Source: Undaria pinnatifida (taxonomy: Eukaryota; Sar; Phaeophyceae; Laminariales; Alariaceae). From it: a stretch of 64,000 nucleotides of DNA. The notes below the pieces were generated by a model that made no database searches, was not told the DNA's origin, and saw only the letters and a program-made list of their open reading frames with translations. Shown here in pieces: positions 11,670-31,900 of this stretch. The position numbers were made by a program, and so were the translations under genes. Position 1 is the stretch's first letter; the number at the start of each line of letters is the position of its first letter. The stretch is taken from contig JABAKD010000011.1 of the NCBI GenBank assembly GCA_012845835.1, positions 4,882,697-4,946,696 of the forward strand, in the 5' to 3' direction.

Positions 11670-11822
11670 CTGCTCAGAGACATTATTACGGCTAGAAATG
11701 TTGAAGCCTCGGTCCAAGCCACCCCTGCGCGCGGGCTTGCTGTCGTCGCCGTCGGTACCGCGTTTCGAGGGTCTGCATGAGGCGCCCGCCTCGCCGTACT
11801 CTCTCCAGTCCTCGTCGTACAT
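11670..11822 (-). CDS. Orphan first coding exon, unknown protein
   Basis: On the minus strand an ATG at 11822 opens 51 codons, ending at GAGCAG followed by a strong donor GTGAGT (intron from 11669, phase 0). The sequence is hydrophilic and coding-like, with MYDEDWREYGEAG at the start, a basic/acidic middle (SKRGTDGDDSKPARRG) and the end FNISSRNNVSEQ. I do not recognise the family. An in-frame ATG at 11924 would extend the start, but 11822 has the more convincing downstream sequence. Later exons should lie on the minus strand below 11669. I could not identify them with confidence, because the region is dominated by repeats. The AP2-like frame at 968-1447 is on the same strand, and a link is only a guess. 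Confidence 0.45.
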
Positions 11823-12510
11823 GATGGCACCACGCGATTGATCGAGCACGCGCACGTCCACCACTCTCGTCGCTACGCTCCCGACTGCAGTGTGCCTTCG
11901 GAGCCTTGCGTGGCACACCAGCACAGCACAGCAGTAGCAGCAGCAGCAGCACAGAACCTTGAAGAGCCACCCACACGATCAACTGCCTCGTAGCTCAATA
12001 CCCCCCGGGTACGCACAGACTAGTAATGGCTTGTTTGGTTGCAGTTTCAATGTTTCCCACTAAAGGATGACCCTGTGGGTTGTGGCGCTGTGTGATGTGT
12101 GCCGGCGGTATGATGGTTGGCAGGTGTATGCGGGCGTCACCAAGCACCGGTGACGTGTGGTGGACCAGGGGAGAGGGCTATACGCGGGAGGGCTGCTTAT
12201 TGTAACTATAGTCTAGTCGTGGGCGGCAAACGAAGTGCAGGCGACAACACACAGGGTTGGTCGTTCGTAAGCAAGCGAGCGTCGATGAATCCTATACGTA
12301 CGGATGAGCTTATAGAAGATGGAAGGCGAAGCTATAGAAGGCGAAGCATCTCATATGTCGAACCTGTCAAAAGTTTTTCAGGTCTGTTTAACGGAAAATC
12401 AACGAAATGACCCAGCTCCCCTGCCCCCCATGCCCCGCTGCCCGCCCCCTTTACTTACGTACCAGGAGGTATTAAATAGTAGTATCGTTGTACAGATATA
12501 ATATTTATAG

Positions 12511-12671
12511 CTGGTGGAGGCATGAATTGCGTTAGCTGTGATATAGACTATGCGTGTACCACCTTTGATTTGTTTGTGCTTTTTCCCTGGGGTATTCCTC
12601 AGCTCCAGAGTGACTGGAACCTGTCCCGTGACCACGGACTTGATTATGCGAGTTAAATGTGAGAACAACAG
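12511..12671 (+). mobile_element. SINE-like core, copy B
   Basis: This is the reverse-oriented counterpart of 3799-3956. It starts CTGGTGGAGGCATGAATTGC, passes TTTTTCCCTGGGGTATTCCT and GACCACGGACTTGATTATGC, and ends GAGTTAAATGTGAGAACAAC. The CAA side is short here. Confidence 0.8.
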
Positions 12672-13379
12672 CATGCATTAGATATAGATACGACGCATTA
12701 TGCGACGGCTTACCACGGGTAGTTCAAACACGTATATAGTCTATATACACGTACGTACGTACATGCTCGTTTCCGCGTAACGGTATAGCTCTGCGCAACT
12801 ACTTGTATTGCAAGTCCAGTCTAAAGCGTCGGGGATCATGGTTAGTTCTGTTGTTCTGCTGTTTGTTGTTGCATACAGCTCGAATGTTTCGACTGTTGTT
12901 GCTGTTGTTGTGGGGGTGGTGGTTGTCTATACTGGTGTACTGGTACCAGGTACTGCTGTATCTGGCACTACAGTACACATATCATGTTGCTGTCATCTGG
13001 CGACACAGTAGCGGACAGAGCGAGCGGTTGTTTTGGCGGTAGGCGCTGGTGGCGTCCTTCATTCATTCACACGAAACAACCCGGGCTGCTATTAATAGAT
13101 TATTATGCAGAGGATGATGCTGTCGAACTCCAATGGAAGTACCTGGAAGACGGGCGCATAGCTTGCACTGTCTGCAGCGTGTAGCGTGCGCGCTCCATGA
13201 TAAGACGGCATTTAGACTATATTATTTGTGACGTGCTGCTGTTGATGTTGATGTTGTGTCTGACATCGCTGCCGCCGTATATGACACGGCGGTGCTTCTC
13301 TGTCACTGCTTTTTTTATTTTTCGTTCTTCTTGTTGTATTTTATTTTATTTTTATTTCACTTCTATTTTCTTCCCCAGG

Positions 13380-13660
13380 TCAACCTCGGGTCAACTCGTA
13401 AGAGGTTTTATCCTCAGCGAGTTTTTTCTGGACCGGCGTCTTCCCTTCTTCCCCCGGTGCGCTCATTTTTATCGCGCCTAGACAGGGTTCTTCAGCGTCC
13501 GTTCCAGCTTTTTTGCTTTTTTCATGCTCGTCGACTTGCATCCATTTTCCTTTCGCCAACTCGCGTTCTTCTTGCATTTAGGCCAGCCATGTTGTAAGAA
13601 AGAGTCCCTTGCGGGGCTCGAACCTACGGCATTGATCTCAACAGTCACTCACGCGGCTTA
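13380..13660 (-). mobile_element. tRNA-derived SINE-like repeat, copy 2
   Basis: It is related to 9850-10165, with a shared TTTTTATCGCGC body box and, on the minus strand near 13620-13600, a B box GGTTCGAGCCCCGC. Confidence 0.55.
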
Positions 13661-14599
13661 CTTACCATAATAGTATTATGAAGCTGTAGAGTGATCGTAG
13701 TGTGGGTCGCAGGGTCGCAGGTATACTTTCTACCGTGGGGCAACGTCATATCTTCTTATCGTACGTGAGAAGATTTGTATGAACGGTAGCCGTTCCAGAG
13801 GAGAGGTGTTGGATATCGTGTCTTGTTGTACTAAACGTGGTCGTGGAGTTTCGGTATAGATTCTGTTGACAGACAGACGAGCAATTCCGTTTCCCCGCCG
13901 ACAAGTAATCATCACACTGCTTGCTGCTGTCGATCCTCGTCCTGCCTGTAGAAGAAACTCCTACAAGTCCTCCCGTTTGCCCTCGCTTGGTTTGCGGTCG
14001 AACCTTGCCCCAACCTGACTGACGTGTACCACTACGCGCTACGAAAGACAAGAAGAAGAGCAGTTGTGTTGCAAGTCGCGAGTCGAACCTAGGTTTTACC
14101 CACCCACAGCAGCAGTAGTAGTAGTACTCGTGTAGTTCTATTGAACCACTGGGGGTAAGTACATCATGCCCGTGAGTTCGACGTGAAAATCTAGATTTTA
14201 AAAATTGAATCGTACGATCAGTCCACGACATTTGATAACTGAGATCTGAGAACCTTCTACTTGTAGCGTCAGTTTTTTGTTTTTCGACAACCTCATAAAA
14301 AACCAACAAAAAAAAAGTACCGATTTTAACAAAAGATAGACGAGTGTTATAAAAAGGGCCCAAAACGCTCGAATGCGATACGATACTACTAGACTAATTG
14401 AATGAAGAGGCTTTTCTTCTTTTTTCCTTGGAGAACCTAGAAAAAAAGGCTCGCGCGCTTCGCTCTCGCGCGCCTAGTTATTGTCGCATTGATCCCGCCC
14501 TTCTTGTTATATCCCCCCCCGCTGGGCGCATACCTCCGCCTCCAAGTTCTTGGTCCACTTTGAATATGGGCGTCTTATTATCAATGTCTGCCTGCCACA

Positions 14600-14852
14600 C
14601 GCCACGATGGTGGCAATAGTGGTGGTGTAGTGGCGGTGCTGGTGGTGGTAGTGGTATAGTGGTGGTGGTGCGGTGTGGTAGTGGTGGTCGTGATTTGGAG
14701 GTGGTGGTGGTAGCGGTAGTGGTAGTGGTGGTGTGGTGTGGTGTGGTGGTGGTGGTGTGGTGGTGGTGGTGGTGGTGGCGGTGGTGGTGGTGGTGATGGT
14801 GGTGGTGGTGGTGGTGGCGGCGGCGGCGGCGGCGGTGGTGGTGGTCGTCGTC
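14600..14852 (+). repeat. (GGT)n microsatellite with GGC end
   Basis: About 250 bases are mostly GGT, passing into GGC near 14818-14835. The His, Thr, Gly and Val runs in overlapping frames are artefacts of it. Confidence 0.95.
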
Positions 14853-15960
14853 GCTACCTACGATCGTGCAAACGAAGGTGGCATTATGAATTCGTCCAAT
14901 GTTTGCTCTGCGGCAACAAACCCAGATTGTTGTTCGTGCTGAAGAAGAGCGCGGCAACGCACAACAACATCAACAGGCAACAACAAAACTATCAACCATC
15001 TCACCACGTGGTGCGTTATTATCTCTTCTCGAGAAATACGCCCTGGATAATAAATTTCCACCACCGGTCGCATACGATGCCAAAAAAAGCGATACGTATA
15101 GGTGCCGCGTTGACCATCGGTACCACCAGCAGGAAAAATGTACTTTTTGGAAAATCAAACGGTGCATTTAGCGCGTGCGGGCATTTCACAACGTGCATCC
15201 CAGAGAGCTCCTGCTAGCTACCGTCGCCTTTGCTTGCCTTCTATAACGTGTCGATCCTTTGATGCGGCATCCAAAGTCACAAGCATCTACGAGTATAAAG
15301 CGGACAAAGATGGCGGTCCCGCACACATGAACGCACACACACAACAACGACGCCAACAGAAATAAAAAACGAAGCAGATCTTCAGCCGCACGAGCTGTCG
15401 AATGCATGTGCAATCCGACCAACACAGTCTACGGATTGCTACCATGTCCTCACAGCTAGTCTCGGCCGCCACCGCCAACCAGCCCGCAGGCAGTACTTGT
15501 ACTCACCTCATCACAGAACCAAATGGCTGAAACGGTGCATACCGAGAGAGAAATAGTGGCACACGAAGAATCGATATATCAGAAAAATCACCAATTCATT
15601 GAAAAACACCTACAGAAAACGCACGCTGTATACCACGTCTACCCCCTCCCCCCCCGCTGCCTACACGCCCCGCGCCCCTCCCATGGGAGAGGGGAACTTT
15701 TCCGACTTTTGAATTGACGTCAAAATCCATAAACACAAAAAAAGCGAATGCATCTCTCAGCCTACCCCCTTCTCGCGCACACCTGACACCCCCCCCCTCC
15801 CCCCCTTCTACACGATATTGCCATTACTAATATTGACGTCGTTCGACAATGTACAGCGTGAGCTGCAACGTTAACCAATCATAAACGTTTCCAAACAGGA
15901 AATGAAGGGAAACCAAATATCGTGAGGTAGGAGCGTGCCGCGTCCTCTTTCTCCTGCTTA

Positions 15961-25445
<9,485 letters not shown>

Positions 25446-25912
25446 TTCAAACCGATCAACTTGATGCGTAACGTGAGCAACGTGCACCAGCAATGTGTAG
25501 CACGCAGTATGCTGCTTACGTAACTGAATGACTGAAAGACTGGAATGCCAATGGCGGAAGTAGTGTAATACTACTGCTGTTGCACCTCGATATTCGCAAG
25601 AGACGTGTGATAGGGTCGTTATCACGGGAGAACCTAACACCTCAGCTCACAAGCAACAAGTTCACAGCCGTAATGGCAGGAAGTCTGTCACTGCCACCTC
25701 CCGCACAGCTTACATCTGGTGCGCTGCAACGACGAGCATGCCGTGTCCCTTTGTCTTTTCTCCCCCGAGCAAAACATCCTGTACAATAAAGTTGAAACCC
25801 TGGAAACGGAAACCTTCGCTCTTCGCTCTTCTCGCGCAGCAGGCGCACAGGCTGTTGTTCAGCGTGTTCCTTGTTCCAGGGGGTGCGCGTCGGGCTTCAT
25901 TGACCGTCGATA
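25446..25912. promoter_or_regulatory. Shared divergent promoter region, MCD and MHF1
   Basis: Only 467 bp separate the start codons of two genes that point away from each other, so both promoters and 5-prime leaders must lie here or overlap the first exons. I see no clear TATA box in a consistent place. An A/T-richer patch with ACAATAAAG occurs near 25782, and CTTCGCTCTTCGCTCTTC lies at about 25817-25834 on the MHF1 side. The arrangement permits co-regulation but does not prove it. Confidence 0.6.
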
Positions 25913-28900
25913 ATGGATGTGGCAAGTTCAGACGATGAGTTCAGCATGGATCCTGGGGGTGAGCGCGAGACCGACGAGGCAGCGCTGCGAGCGGCCTTGC
26001 ACTTCAGCGTGGGGGAGATCTGCAGTGCTGAGACAAGCGGGAAGCCTATGTCAGGCGCGGCTGTTTCCACTTTGAGCGAGGTCAGTGTATCGACAAGAGC
26101 AGGGGCGGGAGCAGCAGGATCGTCACGCTTCCGGTGTAATGCTGGTGTTGCCACGGGGGTATTGCGCGTATTGTTGCATGGGAACACTGAAGCTGCAGCA
26201 ACCTCGGGGTCGTGCATAGCGCGTGTCTTGCGAGAGCATGATGCAAGTTTTAAGTTTTGAGTTTGAATTTCAAATTGTTGGTCAGTCGGCGTGATAAAGG
26301 GTTGCACAGCGCTTCCGGTGCAATCTTAGTGCTGTTGCCACGGCGATGATGTTCGTATAAAGTAGTAAGAGTGTTGACGGGTGGGGATACTTAGGCTATG
26401 ACAAGCCACGGGGTTGTGCATAGCGTGTGTCGAGAGAGAGAGGGGGTGGAGGTGACCAAAAGACGGCAGCGATTAATATGCACTGCACTGGGTGTGTGAT
26501 GTGTGATGCGTGAAGTATTTTGATTTTTTTGAATTTTCAATTTTCAATTTGCTGGTCTGTTGGTGTGAGGCCATTTCTTATACAGTCGGATTCCGCCAGT
26601 CGAAAACGGCCCTTTTCGACTGGGCTTTTTTCGACTGGAATCTTCTGGTCCTTCTTCTTATCGTCAGTCGAGTCGATTTTATAGTTTTTGTGCTCTTCCT
26701 AGAGGCGGTTGGTGTGAGGAAGTACTGCTGTACAGCAGTCGAAATCGGTTGGCAGCTCTGTCCTTCGCGCTTTCTCCGCGAGCAACGGCTCGACGAACCC
26801 TCGTCCCAACGAGTTGGTGGCTTTGGGCTTAGCCGAAAGCCGCCAAAGCTACGTTCGCGGAGTTGCACTCAGCCGAGAGCCGCCAAAGCTGCAGCAGGCG
26901 CAGCCGTTGTTGGCAGCATGGGGTCGATACCGCGCGCTGCTGCGTCGTGTGATACACGCTGCTGGCGAGCGGAACTATTAATAGGAATATTGCGCCACGC
27001 TGACTTGCTGCGAGAAGCAACAACAGTGATTGCCACGCCAGCGTCAGCGCCTTGTATGATACTGCAGTGTGGTACCTGGTATGGGTGTGTGGCTGTGTGG
27101 CCGTGTGGGTGTGCGTTTGGCGGAGGGATGAACGATGCGATCGGTTCAAAAAACACGTGTAAAACTTTTTCGACTGAGCTTTTCGACTGGAGGATCCAGT
27201 CGAAAAACTCGACTTTTTCGACTGGATCCGCCAGTCGGAATTTTCAGTCGCAAAAAGTTGAGTCGAAAAAGCCCTTTTTCGACTGTGTAAGAAAGCTCGA
27301 TTTGGGCCTCAGTCGAAAAAGGCCGTTTTTGACTGACAAATCCGACTGTATAAGAAATGGCCTGAGAACTGAGAACCTTGTTACAACGTTGCAACACCAC
27401 CACAACACCGCCACCGCAACCACAACCGCAAGCGAACACGGTCGGAAACAACGCTCTGCACTGCTGCTGCCTTCTACTGCGTGGAGGGTACCGTGCCACA
27501 TTTTCGATAAACTGCTTGCTGGCTGTGTGCCGACTAGAAAAGTTACCCTTTTACCAAGTACCCGGGTACTCGCGAGTAATACCTGGCATCCTAAAACCCG
27601 TCACAGGGTACGAGTAGCACTTCATACTCGCCGAGTGTTTGCGCTCCGGATACCCGGGTACTCGGTGTAAGCGGGTACCCCCGGTACACGTTAGATTACG
27701 TTCGAAATCCCGGGCATGGCAACTTATCACCCCCTAAATCACAACCCCTTGGTACTATTTCGTACGATATTCTCCAGGAAATCCTGTTGAAAATGAAAAT
27801 GCTGTCTCATGCCTCACTCCTAGCTATGACCTATACGACTAGCACTTCATACTCGCCGAGTATTAGGGCCCCGGGTACCCGGTTTAAACGAGTACCCGGG
27901 TACCCGGGTACCCGGGCACTCGTTAAAAGACGTTCGAAATCCCGGGCATGGCAACTTGTCATCCCCCAAATCACGTCCCCTGGGTACTAAATCGTACGAT
28001 ATTCTCCAGGAAGCCCTTTTCCAAAGGAAAATTCTGTCTCATGCCTCTCGCCTTTCGCCTCACCCGCTTGTGCGTTGAACCCATAAACTCATACATATCT
28101 ACGAGTCTTTCGCATCGCGTAGTCTGTTTTACTTGTGTATGGAGTCATTGCTTGTGGCAGGGTTGTTATGCCGAATCCTGTACCCTTTGCGTTACAACAA
28201 GTATCTTACGAGTTTATTCGTGGTAGCTAATTCGTCACAAACTTTAAGGACCGAACTTGATGAGAAATTATGTCCTGGGTACCCGGATACCCGGCTGTTA
28301 GACGGGCACCCGTCTACTAGCCACGTACCCGGACTTTATACGGGTACCCGCGGGTTCACGCCCAAAGTAGTCGTTAATACTCGCGAGTTCCCGGGTATTT
28401 TTTTCCCGAAATTAGCGGGTATCCGTTTAAGACGGGTACTCGTCGGGTAGCACCTCTGGTGCCGACCCTCGAATTGGTCGGCCTGGGATCAGGGTGCTTG
28501 GTGGGCCCTGCCGGCGGCTGCTTATACCCGAGGTCGGTATGGAGGGCTGAGGTCCGGACGGGATCAAAGTCTGGGTATCAGGGTGCCAATTATCAAGTGT
28601 AAAGTTGCGTGTGTGCGTGTGTTTGCCAATGAAACGCGTCGAATTGTCAAGAGCTAACCAACGAAGGATTTTCTCGAACATGTGGTAAGCTCTACCGTAG
28701 CTTACCACCAGGTATTCGAGAAAAACGTCAATGTTTGCTGGCTGTGACCAACCCCGGATTTTGCTGCTGCCGACCCTCGATTTTGGTCGCCGTGCGATCG
28801 GGGTGCTCGCTGGGCCTTGCAGGCGGCTGCTTTATATACCCTGGGTCAGTTTGGAAGACTCAGGCCCTTATGGGATCAGGATCAGGGTGCCAAACGGAAA

Positions 28901-31900
28901 CGGGGTGCAAAGTAGTGTGTGTCGGTGTGTTAATCGATGGAACATCGACGAACCAAGCGTGGATCGTGAAATTTGGTAGCTGCAGGGAACGTGCAAATCC
29001 GCCTTGGGTCTGCCCTCGTACCCCGAGCTAATAGCTGCGTCTCGGAGGATTCCGACAGAGCATGCCCACGGGAAGCTATTCGTGATGGCGCTTCCGTTGC
29101 CGTACGAATGAAACTCGCTGATGTGCTACGTATGGCCCGCGCTGCGGCGTGGCTCTACTGTTTACTCATGTACACTGCAGATGTTCTCGAGTTTATAGTT
29201 CTCGTCGCTGAAGACAGGTTCCTATAAGTTGGCGAGAGGGATGGAACTGTTCGTTGCCCCTGGCTTGTTGGGCTTGACTACCACGCAGTCTAGCGGATGT
29301 GTATTTTGATTCGAACACGAGGGACTGCAGATGTTCTCGAGTTTATGGTTCTCGTCGCTGAAGGCAGGTTCCTGTAAGTTGACGAGAGGGATGGAACTGT
29401 TCGTTGCCCCTGGCTTGTTGGGCTTGACTACCACGCAGTCTAGCGGATATATTTTGATTCGAACACGAGGGACCGCCCTGATATTTGCGGGGTCCCACCG
29501 TGCTTACACCATCGCAAGTACCAATCGTGTCCGTGTTTACCCAGCACCGTGGCGAAAAAGCGACTTTCAAAGGCTCCAGAAACCAGTTGAAGAAGTGGTT
29601 CAGTTGAGGGGAGCACGTGTTGGTACGCGCCTCGTACTCGGCACCCGGCGGCACGGACCCCGGGCCCCGTTGCGCATATTTTCGGCAAGCGCCTACCGGG
29701 TACATATTCATATTGTACGAACACGTGCTTACCTCCCGGGTACATGTTCATATTATACGAACACGTTATTCATCCTATACGAAGCACACCGCTTCTACAC
29801 ACCTCCTTTCTAAAATATATTCTTCGACGCATACAAATCCGTGCTTTTATCCTTGAAGCTTCTGTGCACACCTGATTTTCTAAATGCCTTGCAGCCGGCA
29901 CTGCCTCCACCGCGTCGGGCAACACCAGCATGCCCGGCGTTGACGATATGTAGCCTTCGCACGGTGGGACCCCGCATCCCCACAGATTTTAGACCAGTGC
30001 AGTTTCATTGCCCCTCTTGAAGATTTTGCGAGAGGACTCCGTCGGCGGGAATTGGAGGCTGGAGGGCCTTTACCGTGTGGTAGCAGTGTAATCGCGTCGT
30101 GCCACGGTAGAGGTGGGACAGAATCGTGCCCTGGAAACGTGGGGGAGTCGTTCTACGGTAGTCCCCCCAACGTTTCCTTAACGAAATCGCCGGTTTCAAA
30201 ACCAACTCCCGGTCGTATCTCCTGAAATACGGTATCCCTCGACACCCTCCCCGACGTCATCGATCGATAGGCCATCGATCGATAGGCCTTTGCACACAAG
30301 AAAGGATATGGATACGTTGTTTTCGGTTGTATCCTTCCTTGTGTCGAGCAGCCATGAAACGTTCGCTAAAGAAAATCGCTGGTTTTGGGGAGGGCTATGG
30401 AAGAATCAGTCGGCCCCGGTTAGCTGCGTTTTCTCAGATTCCTAACGTGAGTTTACCCAGCTCAAAAACCAACCGACTTTGAAGTGTACGGCAAGCGAAA
30501 CCCGATGGACATTTCCACGAGCTAGGCATATGCCTCGCAGGCTATGTAGAACGACTAAGGTTGTAAAGCACAACAGGGGTTAGAAAGATATACCAGGAAA
30601 AGCGTAGTTTGAGGAGCCACGAGCGGTGGAGCCGCCCCACAGCGAGGGCCGCGCGGGCGGCCCATGGGCAAGTTTTTAGCGGGAATAAAGTTTTAGTCGA
30701 TCTATGCCCGGCCCATGGGTAAGCCCACCGGACTGTTTGTCGGGTTTGCTTGCACAATCTTTAAAGGCGTTTGTACGGTGAAGTGTAGAGCTCCTTGTGT
30801 TATAGCCTAGGATTTGACCTCGTTGGGGCTGGTCGGTGTTACGTGCCGAGTTGCTTACGCCGTGAGCATTATTTTTTTATTTTTTCTTGAGTTGTCTCGA
30901 CTTCTTTTATTCTCCCTTTTCCATTCCGACACCCCCGAGATCCCAAACTGACCATATCTTGTAGGGTAACGTTGTTTACAGTAGGAACCTGAGAAACCTT
31001 TCTTATAGGTAAATAGCCCCCCGCTCGTGATAGGATTATATGCCGAGTACGGCAATTGTTTTTTTAATGTGTCGGCCTTACGTGCCATGTTTGTCACGCA
31101 GCGCCGACTTCGCACTCTGGCTCAACACCTCCACCACCCTATCCATAATTTAGTGTTGCAGATCTAGTATTGATAGTAGAGCGGCTTCCCGGGCAGGTAT
31201 TGGTATCTCCGACGTCGTCAGTCAGCCGTTAACTCCTTTGAGAATTCAGAAGCGCTATATAGGGCGTTTGCGATGCACCAACTTTGGTTGTGTAGGAGTT
31301 GGGTAGGAAAACGTATAGTAATAGTAAACCGTCGAAAGTCACATTGCAAGGTCAACCCAACCCACGAAAAATCAGCGAAAAAATAGGTCGGGAACCTGTT
31401 TTTCTACCATTTTTTTTTTATTTTCTAATCTCATATTCTCGTGGGTTGGCTGTGATGTTCGTTTGTCTCAATCCTATTTTTGTTCGTTTTGTCCCAACTT
31501 AACAGAGGTTGGAAATCGCAAACACCCGAATCTATGGGAAATAAACTACGGTTACAGCATCGACCTCACGAAGCAGCCCGGTAAGGGGTGTATCCGAACT
31601 GCAATGTCATGGGACGCGTGCTACGATCGAGGTGCACCACGTTTTTTTCGGATTTCCCTCAATTCGGGAGCTTAAGACCTCTCCCAAAAACTAATTTGGA
31701 GAAAATAAAAACCGCTACCGGATGAAAAAACCCATGTCCTCAGGTACAAGACGAGAATCACGCAAAAAAAAAGGGCGTATTTCCGACGATTTTGGGTTAA
31801 GAAGCCCCGTCATTCAGAAACCGTTTTCGCCAAAAAAAGGTATACCTCTATCGTAGCGAGCATCATGGGCGGTGCGACACGTGCAGCAAGGTGATAATCC

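Larger units (their letters stand above)
11823..15960. other. Intergenic, repeat-rich
   Basis: It holds a SINE-like core copy (12511-12671), a tRNA-derived repeat (13380-13660), a (GGT)n tract (14600-14852) and C-rich tracts at 15640-15665 and 15788-15806. The remaining frames (for example 12117-12410 and 13746-14363) have no recognisable domain or splice context. The last few hundred bases are the 3-prime flank of the malonyl-CoA decarboxylase gene. Confidence 0.5.

Noticed and set aside
14478-15217. His-, Gly- and Thr-rich frames
   Set aside because: They are produced by the (GGT)n tract on both strands.
26510-27670. 386-codon plus-strand open frame
   Set aside because: It runs through the whole TIR element and past both its ends, changes composition at each border and shows no domain. 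It is open by chance.
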